Below, one piece after another: positions 32,869 through 41,089 of a stretch of DNA of 49,754 nucleotides. The position numbers were made by a program, and so were the translations under genes. This DNA is from Sphingomonas lycopersici. Lineage in GTDB: Bacteria > Pseudomonadota > Alphaproteobacteria > Sphingomonadales > Sphingomonadaceae. Below the pieces are notes generated by a model, which ran no database searches, was not told the DNA's origin, and worked only from the letters and a program-made list of their open reading frames with translations. The first letter of the stretch is position 1. Every line of letters begins with the position of its first letter. The DNA lies in assembly GCF_026130605.1 (NCBI RefSeq), contig NZ_JANFAU010000022.1, positions 1 through 49,754 of the forward strand, in the 5' to 3' direction.

Positions 32869-34115
32869 GGCTGCTCCGCGGCTGGTTCGCGGTGCCGTTA
32901 TGGAAACGGGTCGTGGCCGGGCTGGTGCTCGGTGCGTTGCTCGGCGCCTTGTCGCCGGACGGCGCGGCGGCGATCAAATTGGTTGGCGATCTGTTCGTCC
33001 GGCTGATCAAGATGCTCGTCGTGCCGGTCGTGCTGGTGACGATCGCGGCGGGGATCGCCGCGCTCGGCGATCCACGCCGGCTCGGGCCGATCGGCGGACG
33101 TACCCTCGGGCTGTTCGCGCTGACCACGTTGGTCTCGGTCGTCATCGGCATGGCGGTGGGGCTGGTGGTCCGCCCCGGCGCGGGGATCACGCTGGCGGGA
33201 GCCGCGCCACATGCATTGGGCACCCCCGTCTCGCCCGCCGATCAGCTGCTCAACATCGTCCCGGCGAATATCGTCGATGCGCTGGCACGCGGCGACATGC
33301 TCGCGATCATCTTCACCGCGATCCTGCTCGGCGTCGGCAGCGTCATCGCGGGCGAGGCGGGCAAGCCGGTGGTCGCATTGCTCCAGGGGCTCACCGCGGT
33401 GCTGCTCCAGATCGTCCGGATCGTGATGGAAGTGACGCCGTTCGGGGTCTGCGCGCTGATCGCCAATGCGGTGGCGACGAGCGGCGCGGCGGTGTTCGTC
33501 AATATCGGCTGGCTCGCCTTGTGCGTGCTGTTCGCCGCGCTGGTGCAGATGCTGATCGTCCACGCCGGGCTGATCGCATTGGTCGCGCGGCTCCCGGTCG
33601 GGCGGTTCTTCCGCGGGATCATCGATGCGCTGGCGATCGCCTTTTCGACCGCTTCCTCGTCGGCGACACTGCCGGTGGCGCTGCGCGTCGCGCAGGACAA
33701 TCTCGGCATCGCGCGCCCGATCGCCTCGACGGTGCTGCCGCTGGGGGCGAGCATCGGCAAGGACGGCACCGCAATGTATGTCGGCTTGCTTGGGCAATTC
33801 GCGTTGCAGGCGCTGGGGATAGCACCCGATCCGTGGATGCTCGCGGTGATGCTGCTGACCGGCGCGCTCGCCGCATTCGGCACCGCGCCGATCCCGTCGG
33901 CGTCCTTGTTCATGCTCGCGGCGATGCTCGCGGCGGTGGGGGTGCATCCCGAGCAGACTGCGCTGGTGGTCGGGCTGGTATTGCCGTTCGACCGGCTGCT
34001 CGACATGACCCGCACCGTGCCCTCGGCCTCGGCCAACCTCGCCGTCACCACGCTCGTCGCGCGTGCCGAAAATGCGCTCGACGAGGGGCGCTTTCGTCAA
34101 GCCGTTGTCGAATAA
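32865..34115 (+). CDS. Dicarboxylate/amino acid:cation symporter (DAACS family)
   Basis: The 416-aa inner-membrane transporter has about eight TM segments plus two re-entrant hairpins. Family motifs are the serine-rich SSSATLPVALRVAQDN hairpin, GASIGKDGTAMYVGL (the DGT element), FGTAPIPSASLFMLAAML and FDRLLDMTRTVPSASANLAV (the Asp/Arg/Thr substrate site). It starts with GTG 32865, overlapping the dgcA TGA. Family members carry glutamate, aspartate or C4-dicarboxylates with Na+ or H+. Located behind DgcN/DgcA, the likely cargo is D- or L-glutamate or an N-acetylated form; that is inference. Confidence 0.9.
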   Translation: MRLLRGWFAVPLWKRVVAGLVLGALLGALSPDGAAAIKLVGDLFVRLIKMLVVPVVLVTIAAGIAALGDPRRLGPIGGRTLGLFALTTLVSVVIGMAVGLVVRPGAGITLAGAAPHALGTPVSPADQLLNIVPANIVDALARGDMLAIIFTAILLGVGSVIAGEAGKPVVALLQGLTAVLLQIVRIVMEVTPFGVCALIANAVATSGAAVFVNIGWLALCVLFAALVQMLIVHAGLIALVARLPVGRFFRGIIDALAIAFSTASSSATLPVALRVAQDNLGIARPIASTVLPLGASIGKDGTAMYVGLLGQFALQALGIAPDPWMLAVMLLTGALAAFGTAPIPSASLFMLAAMLAAVGVHPEQTALVVGLVLPFDRLLDMTRTVPSASANLAVTTLVARAENALDEGRFRQAVVE

Positions 34116-34141
34116 GCGATACCGTCGTTAGGATCGGCCTC

Positions 34142-35026
34142 ATGAACCTGCGGCATATCGAGATCTTCCACGCGGTCTACGTCAACGGCACGGTCAGCGG
34201 GGCGGCGCGCGCACTCAATATCTCGCAGCCGTCGGTCTCGAAGACGCTGCGCCACGCGGAAAGCCTGCTCGGCTTCGAATTGTTCCAGCGCACCAACGGC
34301 CGGCTCGTCCCGACCGAGGATGCGCATGCGTTATTCTCCGATGTCGCCGAGATCCAGGATCGCGTGCGGATCCTGCGCGAGGCGGGGCGCAATCTGCGCG
34401 CCGGCGCGGGGATGACCTTGCGGATCTCCGCACTGCCCAGCCTCGCGCTCGCCGCGCTGCCGACCGCGGTGTCGCGCTTCATGAAGGAGCGCCCCGACGT
34501 CCGCTTCGATCTGCAGACCGTGCATCACGATGATCTGCTGGGGAAACTCTACGAGCGCGAGACCGATATCGCGATCGCCAACAAGGTGCCGCGCGGCGTC
34601 CCGCTCGGGCAGAGCTGGCTCGGCGAGGGCGAGCTGGTGGTGCTCTATCGCGAAGAAGATCTGCCCGATGCGCCGCCGCGGCTGGAGCTGGCGCAACTCG
34701 CCGGGCATCCGTTCATTACCGTCGCGACGAGCGGCCCGCTCGGCCGGATCTTCACCGACGAGCTCGAGCGGCTGGGGGTCGAACTCAACGTCGTGGTCTC
34801 GGCGCGCACCTTCTACATCGCCGCGGCGCTGGTGCGCAGCGGAGTGGGGGTGACGGTGGTCGATTCGTTCACCGCAGAGGCGTGTATGGCGCCGGGGCTG
34901 CAGATGCGGCCGCTCAAGCCGTCGCTCGCCTTCGACGTCCACGCGATCCATCTGCTCGATCGCCCGCCGAGCGTGCTGGCGACGCAATTCCTCGCCTTGC
35001 TCGCCGATGTGATCGAGGGGCGGTGA
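34142..35026 (+). CDS. LysR-type transcriptional regulator of the D-amino-acid cluster
   Basis: The 294-aa LTTR has an N-terminal helix-turn-helix (MNLRHIEIFHAVYVNGTVSGAARALNISQPSVSKTLRHAE, residues 1-60). The effector domain has the usual ISALPSLALAALP opening, and the C-terminal half includes LVRSGVGVTVVDSFTA. It follows the symporter by 26 bp and its TGA overlaps the ATG of dacB (TGATG). This embeds the regulator in the operon rather than divergently, which suggests autoregulation or control from an upstream promoter. The ligand is presumably D-glutamate or an N-acyl-D-amino acid. Confidence 0.9.
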   Translation: MNLRHIEIFHAVYVNGTVSGAARALNISQPSVSKTLRHAESLLGFELFQRTNGRLVPTEDAHALFSDVAEIQDRVRILREAGRNLRAGAGMTLRISALPSLALAALPTAVSRFMKERPDVRFDLQTVHHDDLLGKLYERETDIAIANKVPRGVPLGQSWLGEGELVVLYREEDLPDAPPRLELAQLAGHPFITVATSGPLGRIFTDELERLGVELNVVVSARTFYIAAALVRSGVGVTVVDSFTAEACMAPGLQMRPLKPSLAFDVHAIHLLDRPPSVLATQFLALLADVIEGR

Positions 35027-36441
35027 TGCGCGGCATGCTCGCGCTGGTGCCGTTGCTGCTCGCCGCGGCGCCGCCAGCCGCGCCGGCGGTGGAGGAGGCG
35101 CTCGCCAGCGTGGGGGCGGGCACCCGTATCGGGCTGGTGGTGGTCGACGATCAGGGACGCGAGATCGTGGCGGTCCGCCCCGACGATCGCTTCGTGCCGG
35201 CCTCCAATACCAAGATGTTCACCACCGCCGCGGCGTTCGCGCTGCTCGATACCGCGTCGCCCGATACCGCGGGCGGCGCGAGCGTGCGGCTGGAGGGGCG
35301 CGACGTGATCCTCGCCGGGCACGGCGACGCGCGGCTGTCGAGCGCGGCGGATTGCCAGAGCGATTGCCTCGTCGATCTCGCGCAGGCGGTGGCTGCGCGC
35401 ACCCGCGTCGTCCGCGACGTGATCGGCGACGACAGCGCCTTTCCCGACGAGCGCTGGCCGGCGGGGATGAGCTGGAACAACATGGCCGGCCAATATGGCA
35501 CCGCGATCTCCGCGCTGACACTCGACGACAATGTCGTCGTGCTGACGGTGACGCCGGGCAGGCCGGGCGCGCCGCCGGCGATCGCCGGAGAAGGCTATTA
35601 CCGCATCGACAATCGCGCGATCACCATCGCCGGCGGCAAGACCGCGCTGGAGGTAACCCGCACGCCGGGGAGCGATATGCTGCGGATCGCGGGCACGATC
35701 CCCGCCGGGGGCGCGGCGGCCAATCTGCGCGTCGGGGTCGATGATCCGGCGCATCGTGCGGCGTGGCGCTTCGCGGGATTGCTGCGCGCGGCGGGCGTGC
35801 GGGTGACGGGCGACATCGCCACCCGCCACCGGCTGCTTTCGCCGGGCGACGATCCTGCGGCGCGCGGCGACGCCCCCGTCTCGCGCCCGCCCGCGCCGCC
35901 CGAGCTTGCCCGGCTCAACCCGTCGCCGCTGGCGGACGATCTGCGTCACACCAACAAGGTCAGCCAGAACCTGCATGCCGAGCTGTTGCTGCGGCGCGTC
36001 GGCAGCGTCTCGGGCAGCGGGTCGGTGGCGGACGGGCGTGCGGCGGTGAGCGCGATGCTGGCGCGGGCGGGGGTGTCGCGCGCCGCTTATGACTTCGCCG
36101 ACGGGTCGGGCATGTCGAGCTACAATCGCCTCTCGCCGCGCGCCGCGGTCACCTTCCTGCGCTGGACCCAGGCGCAGCCATGGGGCGCGGCGTGGCGCAC
36201 GACGCTTCCCGTGGCGGGCGAGGACGGCACGCTCAAGCATCGTTTTGTCGGGACGGCGCTGGCCGGCAAATTGTTCGCCAAGACGGGGACGCTCAACGCC
36301 GCCAATGCGCTGTCGGGCTTCTTCGTCGCGGCGAGCGGGCGGACCTTCACCTTCTCGGCCTTCGCCAACGATATGCCGCAGGACACTGCCGCAACCGGGG
36401 CGATCGACCGTGCACTGGTGGCGATCGCCGCCGCGAACTGA
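35026..36441 (+). CDS. dacB: D-alanyl-D-alanine carboxypeptidase/endopeptidase (PBP4 family)
   Basis: The 471-aa periplasmic penicillin-binding protein is class C, type 4 (peptidase S13). The three active-site motifs are visible: SxxK in PASNTKMF (Ser60, Lys63), SxN in GSGMSSYNRLS and KTG in AKTGTLNAANALSGFF. A signal peptide (GMLALVPLLLAAAPPAAPA) is present. The family trims pentapeptide stems and cuts D-Ala-mDAP cross-links, and so liberates D-alanine and D-amino-acid-containing peptides. Its ATG overlaps the LysR stop. Being in the same transcript as D-amino-acid deacylase and DgcN/DgcA is unusual for a PBP4 gene and fits a peptidoglycan-scavenging role. Confidence 0.92.
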   Translation: MRGMLALVPLLLAAAPPAAPAVEEALASVGAGTRIGLVVVDDQGREIVAVRPDDRFVPASNTKMFTTAAAFALLDTASPDTAGGASVRLEGRDVILAGHGDARLSSAADCQSDCLVDLAQAVAARTRVVRDVIGDDSAFPDERWPAGMSWNNMAGQYGTAISALTLDDNVVVLTVTPGRPGAPPAIAGEGYYRIDNRAITIAGGKTALEVTRTPGSDMLRIAGTIPAGGAAANLRVGVDDPAHRAAWRFAGLLRAAGVRVTGDIATRHRLLSPGDDPAARGDAPVSRPPAPPELARLNPSPLADDLRHTNKVSQNLHAELLLRRVGSVSGSGSVADGRAAVSAMLARAGVSRAAYDFADGSGMSSYNRLSPRAAVTFLRWTQAQPWGAAWRTTLPVAGEDGTLKHRFVGTALAGKLFAKTGTLNAANALSGFFVAASGRTFTFSAFANDMPQDTAATGAIDRALVAIAAAN

Positions 36442-36541
36442 CCGGTAAATCATCGATTCACCTGAGCAAATGCACAGTCGGACAGAATCGGTTTGTTGCG
36501 CGTTTAACGCTCGGTTTGGATTGATCCGGGTTCAAAAAGGA

Positions 36542-36862
36542 ATGGAAAAAGCCATGTCGCCGTCTGTAACAAAACTCGCCCCTGCGGTCGTGATCATGGT
36601 TGGTGCGCTCGGCCTCGGCGGCTGCGCCACCAAAGGATATGTGCGCGATCAGATCGCGCCGTTGAACCAGCGTATGGATGCGCTCGAGGCGAAACTGCAC
36701 GATACCGATGCCACCGCGAAGCAGGCATTGTCCGAAGCGCAGGCCGCAGGGCAGGCCGCGCAGAACAATGGCCAGCGGCTCGATCAGCTCAACGCGCGCG
36801 TCGACGGGATCGAGCAGCGCATGCGCGAGAATGAAAATCGCCGGAAGCGCCCGCGGAACTGA
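36542..36862 (+). CDS. Small outer-membrane lipoprotein with coiled coil
   Basis: The 106-aa predicted lipoprotein has signal KLAPAVVIMVGALGLGGC with lipobox LGGC (Cys at about residue 28). A heptad-patterned helix (QIAPLNQRMDALEAKLHDTDATAKQALSEAQAAGQAA, about residues 37-80) and a basic tail (NRRKRPRN) follow. This resembles Lpp/Pcp-type coiled-coil lipoproteins, but there is no terminal Lys for covalent peptidoglycan linkage. AAGGA is directly upstream of ATG 36542; ATG 36554 (MSPSV) is an alternative start. It is followed by a stem-loop before the L,D-transpeptidase gene. It is probably a structural envelope protein; function not established. Confidence 0.75.
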   Translation: MEKAMSPSVTKLAPAVVIMVGALGLGGCATKGYVRDQIAPLNQRMDALEAKLHDTDATAKQALSEAQAAGQAAQNNGQRLDQLNARVDGIEQRMRENENRRKRPRN

Positions 36863-36901
36863 TGCCGCAATTGCGCAATTGCTGATATTATCGTGATTTC
36901 T

Positions 36902-36929
36902 CCGCTGCCGTCCTTCGGGGCGGCAGCGG
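36902..36929 (+). terminator. Stem-loop after the lipoprotein gene
   Basis: CCGCTGCCG and CGGCAGCGG form a 9-bp stem around a 10-base loop in the gap between lipoprotein and L,D-transpeptidase. A very early GTG start of the latter (36893) would put this inside the coding region, which argues for the later ATG at 36953. T-run is poor. Confidence 0.4.
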
Positions 36930-36952
36930 TCGTATGTCGAGTGCCTCAAGCG

Positions 36953-37642
36953 ATGATCATGATGCTTCTGGCGCTTGCCGGACCTGCGCTGGCGGCTTCC
37001 GCGCCCAAGCGCGCGCCGGCCAGCGTCGCGCCGGCGAAGAAGGCCGAAGCCAAGGTTGAGGCCAAGGTCGAGACGCCGCCGTCCGCGGCGGCGGTGCGCG
37101 TCGCCGATTGGATCACGGCGTCGCGTGATAATGGCGCGCTGCCCTATGCGATCATCGACAAGAAGGATGCCTCGCTCTTCCTGTTTGACGCCAAGGGCAA
37201 GCCGCTCGCGCGGGTGCCGGTGCTGATCGGCATCGCCGAGGGGGATGAGGCCACCCCGGGGGTCGGCACCAAGAATCTCGCCGAGATCGGCCCGGCGGAA
37301 AAGACCACTCCAGCCGGACGCTTCCTCGCCAGATACGGCTTCGCCGCGGGCAAGCAGAAGGTGCTGTGGGTCGATTACGCCAATTCGGTGGCGCTCCACC
37401 CGATCCCGCCGACCGCGAGCAAGAAGGAGCGGCGACGCCAGCGGATGCTGTCGCCGACCCCCGACGACAATCGCATCACCTTCGGCTGCATCAACGTGCC
37501 CTCGGTTTTCTACAGCAAAAGCCTGCGGCCGCTTTTCCAAAGGAAGGGCGGCTATGTCTACGTGCTGCCCGATACCAAGCCGCTCGAGGCGGTTTTCCCG
37601 CGCGTCAGGGTTCAGGGGCCGACCAGCGCCGCCCAGCTTTAA
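36953..37642 (+). CDS. L,D-transpeptidase (YkuD domain), periplasmic
   Basis: The 229-aa protein has a short signal (MIMMLLALAGPALAASA), an Ala/Lys/Pro-rich linker and a YkuD domain from about residue 65. The domain begins LPYAIIDKKDASLFLFDAKGK and contains TPAGRFLARYG. The active-site His is in VALHPIPPTA and the nucleophile Cys in NRITFGCINVPSVF (family pattern SxGC). The family forms 3-3 cross-links in peptidoglycan or anchors proteins. The open frame reaches GTG 36893 without a ribosome site and crosses a stem-loop. It overlaps the DedA gene on the other strand at its end. A good partner for the upstream envelope lipoprotein. Confidence 0.85.
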   Translation: MIMMLLALAGPALAASAPKRAPASVAPAKKAEAKVEAKVETPPSAAAVRVADWITASRDNGALPYAIIDKKDASLFLFDAKGKPLARVPVLIGIAEGDEATPGVGTKNLAEIGPAEKTTPAGRFLARYGFAAGKQKVLWVDYANSVALHPIPPTASKKERRRQRMLSPTPDDNRITFGCINVPSVFYSKSLRPLFQRKGGYVYVLPDTKPLEAVFPRVRVQGPTSAAQL

Positions 37643-38256
37643 ACGGGCTCGCGGCGCCGGCGCAGCAGGCGGATGCCGCCCGCAATGATCGCTTCGGCGG
37701 CGAGAAGCGCGACGACGATCGTGGTGACGATGTCGCCGTGGCCGCCGGCCACCGGATTGTTGCGCAGGATAACGCCGGTCGCGAGGAACACGGTGTTCCA
37801 CACCACCGCTCCGGCGAAGGTCGCCACGACGAAGCCGGTGAGCGGCACGGCGAGCGCGCCGGCCGGCACCGCGATATAGACCCGGACGACCGGCATCGTC
37901 TGGCTGAGAAAGGTGATCCAGAAACGCCGCCGCAGATAGGCGCGATGCAGCCGCTCGCGGCGCTCATGGCCGAGCGAGGGCAGCGATCCGAACGTCAGCA
38001 GCCGCGCGCCGCGCTCGGCGCCGACCCACCGGCCCAGGCCGTACCAGGCGAGCGATCCGAGCGTCGATCCCACCGTCGTGGCGACGACCGCGCCGGGCAA
38101 GGCGGCGGCATCGGCAACCGCGAAACGGCCCAGCATGATGAGCAGCCCGCTCGACGGGACGATCGGGATCAGCTTCTCGATCAGCGCGCAAAACGCCAGC
38201 CCGAGCGGCCCCATCGTCGCGAACAGCGCGATGACCGTCGAGAGCAGGCTGCTCAC
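37639..38256 (-). CDS. DedA family inner-membrane protein
   Basis: The 205-aa multi-pass membrane protein of the DedA/SNARE-associated (VTT) family has the usual motif set: FCALIEKLIPIVPSSGLLIMLGRF, GSTLGSLAWYGLGRWVG and FLSQTMPVVRVYIAVPAGALAVP. Members take part in lipid recycling and membrane homeostasis. It starts with GTG 38256, whose overlap with the upstream gene's TGA (GTGA) supports this start over the long frame that runs into it. It is in a two-gene unit with a phospholipid-methyltransferase-like protein, consistent with lipid biology. Confidence 0.88.
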   Translation of the reverse strand: MSSLLSTVIALFATMGPLGLAFCALIEKLIPIVPSSGLLIMLGRFAVADAAALPGAVVATTVGSTLGSLAWYGLGRWVGAERGARLLTFGSLPSLGHERRERLHRAYLRRRFWITFLSQTMPVVRVYIAVPAGALAVPLTGFVVATFAGAVVWNTVFLATGVILRNNPVAGGHGDIVTTIVVALLAAEAIIAGGIRLLRRRREPV

Positions 38257-38840
38257 CGCGCGAGGTCGCGCAACGGGCGATGATTGCTGCGCGTGATCTT
38301 GTACACGCGCGCCGGCGGGATGTTGCGCAGCACGCGCCCATGGAGGCTGGCCTTCAGATCGAGGCGCTTGAGGATGTGGCGCGGGATCGGGCAGGTGATG
38401 CCGTAGGTGAATTGGTAGAGCGCGCCGCCCTCGCGCAGATGCGAGAAGATGCTGCGCAACATGGTCTCGATCTTCGATCCGCGCATGTTGAGCAACGGCA
38501 ACCCGCTGACCGCGGCGCCGAGGCGCTTTTCGGGCGGCAATGCGGTGCCGAGCTGCTCGGCATCCATGCACAGGACGCGTGCCTGGGGATAGCGCATCTG
38601 CAGGATGCGAGCGAAATCCACGACATATTCGATCAGGATCAGGTCCTTTTCCGGCACGCCGCGCTTCAACGCCGCCTCCGTGAAAATCCCGGTGCCGGGG
38701 CCGAGTTCGAGCACCGTGCCGGTCGCCGGGCCAAGGTCGCTCGTGATCAATTCCGCCAGCGATGACCCCGATGGCGTCACCGCGCCAATGACGCCGGGAT
38801 TTTTGAGGAACGATCGAAGGAATAGAAACCGTTTCGTCAT
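38253..38840 (-). CDS. SAM-dependent methyltransferase, PmtA-like (phospholipid N-methyltransferase family)
   Basis: The 195-aa protein from ATG 38840 (or 205 aa from ATG 38870) opens with FLRSFLKNPGVIGAVTPSGSSLAELI. It has the SAM motif LELGPGTGIFTEAAL, IEYVVDFARILQMRYPQARVL and a MRGSKIETMLRSIFSHLREGGALYQFTYG stretch. These features match bacterial phosphatidylethanolamine N-methyltransferases that make phosphatidylcholine. Also seen are rRNA dimethyltransferase-like relatives, so the substrate is not certain. It overlaps a DedA protein downstream. There is no clear ribosome site for either start. Confidence 0.75.
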   Translation of the reverse strand: MTKRFLFLRSFLKNPGVIGAVTPSGSSLAELITSDLGPATGTVLELGPGTGIFTEAALKRGVPEKDLILIEYVVDFARILQMRYPQARVLCMDAEQLGTALPPEKRLGAAVSGLPLLNMRGSKIETMLRSIFSHLREGGALYQFTYGITCPIPRHILKRLDLKASLHGRVLRNIPPARVYKITRSNHRPLRDLAR

Positions 38841-38968
38841 CACGCATTTGTCCGTCGACCGATACCTCATCGGTCTTTATCGATCGAAATATTCGACCGC
38901 GATTACAAGAACATTGCGCGGTTGACAGGTTATTTTTGGATCGGCCCGATCCTGCCGGAAGAACGCTG

Positions 38969-40324
38969 TCAGCCCGCCGGCAGGAGCGGAAGGATCAACC
39001 GGAATGACGCGCCGCCCGATGGCGCCTCCGTGACCCAGATCCGGCCGCCGTGCCGCCCGACGATCTCCCGCACGAGATTGAGCCCCAGCCCGAAGCCGTG
39101 GCCGTTGACGCGGAAGAAGGGGTCGAAGATGCGCTCGCGATCGTCGGCGGGGACGCCTTCGCCCTCGTCGCTGATCGTGATCCCGCTCGATCGGCTGATC
39201 TGCGTCGTGATCTGGCCGCGCCCGCCGCCGTGCTGGATCGCATTCTGCAGCAGGTTGGTGATGGCCCGCTCGATCGCCGCGGCATCGCCGAGCACGTCGA
39301 TCATTTCCTCGTCAGCCTCGAAGACGGGTTCGTAGCCGGCAGCGATCGCGAGCGGTGCGAGATCGAAGACGACCTGCCGCGTCACCGCGACGAGGTTGAT
39401 CCGCGCCGGCTCGAAACGATGGCCGAAACGCTGGAGATCGAGGAATTGCTCGGTCAGATTGGCCAGCCGGGCGAGATCCTGCAGCAGCAGCACCTTCTCC
39501 GGCCCCGCCGGCAGCGCGTCGAGCCGGGTCTGGAGGATCGCGATCGGGGTGCGCCATTCGTGCGCGAGATAGGCGAAGAATTTGCGCTGATGCTCATAGC
39601 CGTCGTCGAGCCGCGCGAGCGCGCCGTTGACGGCTTCGACCAGCGGCACGATTTCCTGCGGGACATTGTGCGACGGCAGCCGCGTCCCGCGCCGGTCGAC
39701 GTCGATCTGCTTCGCGCGCGCTGCGATCGCATCGGCCGAGGCGAGCGCGCGGCGAACCACCAGCGGCGCGGCGATGATCGTCGCGATTGCGGTGATCGCA
39801 ATCAGCGGCAGGACGACCGAGGCGAACAGCAGGCCGACCGCCGCCAGCAGTCGTCCGGGCGACACCGTGCCATTGGCGCCGGTGAGGATCTGGAGATCGC
39901 CGGCAGCGGCATGCACCGTCTTGAGCCGCGCGGCGGGGACGAAATCGCCGTTGAGCATGCTGCCGAACCGCGCCTGCCCGATGCGATCGAGCGCCGCGCC
40001 CATCTCGGCATAAGCAGCGGGCACCTTGCCGTAGGCGAGCGTGGCGCCGTCATGCCGGCGCACCACGAACCACAGGCCGGGTGTCTCGGCGCTGCGTGCC
40101 GCGAACGCCGGCGTCTCGCGCAGCTTCAACGAGCCGCTGTCGCCGCGCACGACCGCGCTCGCGATCGCGTCGATCGTTTCGTCCTCGGGCTCGAGCGTCA
40201 TGAAATTGCCGGTCGCCGCCAGCGCCGCGACGATGAGCACCGCCAGCACGGTGAGCAATACCGCCTGCAGCGCCGACAGCCGCCACGTCAGGCTCCAGCG
40301 CAGCGACGCGGGGGTGTCGCTCAC
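38969..40324 (-). CDS. Two-component sensor histidine kinase
   Basis: The 451-aa inner-membrane kinase has two TM segments (about residues 17-42 and 160-190). A periplasmic loop of about 115 residues lies between them, followed by HAMP, a HisKA box KFFAYLAHEWRTPIAILQ (phosphorylated His), N-box NLLQNAIQHGGG and the G-boxes ISDEGEGVPADDRERIFDPFFR and GFGLGLNLVREI. It starts with GTG 40324 overlapping the response-regulator TGA, so the pair is co-translated. The signal is unknown. There is no clue in the loop; nearby genes are envelope and lipid functions. Confidence 0.92.
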   Translation of the reverse strand: MSDTPASLRWSLTWRLSALQAVLLTVLAVLIVAALAATGNFMTLEPEDETIDAIASAVVRGDSGSLKLRETPAFAARSAETPGLWFVVRRHDGATLAYGKVPAAYAEMGAALDRIGQARFGSMLNGDFVPAARLKTVHAAAGDLQILTGANGTVSPGRLLAAVGLLFASVVLPLIAITAIATIIAAPLVVRRALASADAIAARAKQIDVDRRGTRLPSHNVPQEIVPLVEAVNGALARLDDGYEHQRKFFAYLAHEWRTPIAILQTRLDALPAGPEKVLLLQDLARLANLTEQFLDLQRFGHRFEPARINLVAVTRQVVFDLAPLAIAAGYEPVFEADEEMIDVLGDAAAIERAITNLLQNAIQHGGGRGQITTQISRSSGITISDEGEGVPADDRERIFDPFFRVNGHGFGLGLNLVREIVGRHGGRIWVTEAPSGGASFRLILPLLPAG

Positions 40325-40995
40325 GATGCCTGCTTCAGCAGATAGCCGATTCCCCTGACCGGATGCACCTCCAGCCCGGCGCCGGCGGCGGCGAGCTTCC
40401 GGCGCAGCCGCGAGATATGCGCATCGAGCGTGTTGGACTGGATCTCGTCGTCGAAGCCATAGACCGCATCTTCGAGTGCCTGGCGCGACACCGTCCGTCC
40501 GATCCGCCGCAGCAGCACCTGCAGCACGAGCAATTCGCGGCGGGTCAGTTCCAGCCTTTCGCCGCCGACGCGCGCCTCCGGGCCGTTGAAATCGAACGAA
40601 AGCTCGCCGAAGGTCTCGACGTCGGCGCGCATGTCCGACGGCCGGCGCATCACCGCCCTGAGCCGTGCGAGCAGTTCCTCGATCGCAAATGGCTTGGAGA
40701 GATAATCGTCCGCGCCGGCATCCAGCCCGTCGACGCGATCGTCGATTTCGCGCCGCGCGGTCAGCACGATGACCGGCGCGGCCAGCCCGCGGGTGCGGAG
40801 CCAGGGAATGAGCGAAAGCCCGTCGCCGTCGGGCAATTGGCGATCGAGCAGGATCGCATCATAGGAAGCACCCGCCGCCGCTTCTTCGGCCTCGGCGAGG
40901 CACGCCACGATATCGACCACCGCGTCATATCGCCGCAGCACCGTGCGCAGCGCCGACGCCAGCTCAGCCTCGTCTTCCAGCAGCAGGATACGCAA
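40321..40995 (-). CDS. OmpR-type response regulator
   Basis: The 224-aa regulator has a receiver domain (residues 1-115; LLLEDEAELASALR acid pocket, phosphorylated Asp in DAILLDRQLPDGDG, TARREI and Lys in SKPFAIEELL). A winged-helix DNA-binding domain (about 130-220; LELTRRELLVLQVLLRRIGRTVSRQALEDAVYGFD ... DAHISRLRRKL) follows. The start is a rare TTG at 40995, with AAGGAAG 10 bp upstream. The ATG alternatives in this frame lie far upstream, outside the gene. Its stop overlaps the kinase GTG. An imperfect inverted repeat upstream (41020-41045) may be its binding site. Confidence 0.92.
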   Translation of the reverse strand: MRILLLEDEAELASALRTVLRRYDAVVDIVACLAEAEEAAAGASYDAILLDRQLPDGDGLSLIPWLRTRGLAAPVIVLTARREIDDRVDGLDAGADDYLSKPFAIEELLARLRAVMRRPSDMRADVETFGELSFDFNGPEARVGGERLELTRRELLVLQVLLRRIGRTVSRQALEDAVYGFDDEIQSNTLDAHISRLRRKLAAAGAGLEVHPVRGIGYLLKQAS

Positions 40996-41019
40996 TAGCC
41001 GATCTTCCTTTCGCGCGAT

Positions 41020-41045
41020 TGTCCCCGACGGAGATTGCGGGGACA
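41020..41045. promoter_or_regulatory. Inverted repeat upstream of the response regulator
   Basis: TGTCCCCG and CGGGGACA form an 8-bp stem with a 10-base spacer, flanked by related GCGCG bases. It lies between the hybrid-kinase stop (41090) and the response-regulator TTG (40995). It could be a terminator of the kinase transcript, since both genes read leftward, or an operator of the response regulator. Confidence 0.4.
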
Positions 41046-41089
41046 TTGCGCGACTGCCCGGCGCGCGCAACCTTCGTGCATTGCCGTGG

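Noticed and set aside
36893..36952. GTG at 36893 as start of the L,D-transpeptidase.
   Set aside because: It has no ribosome site and the segment contains a 9-bp stem-loop that looks like the end of the lipoprotein transcript; ATG 36953 begins a better signal peptide.
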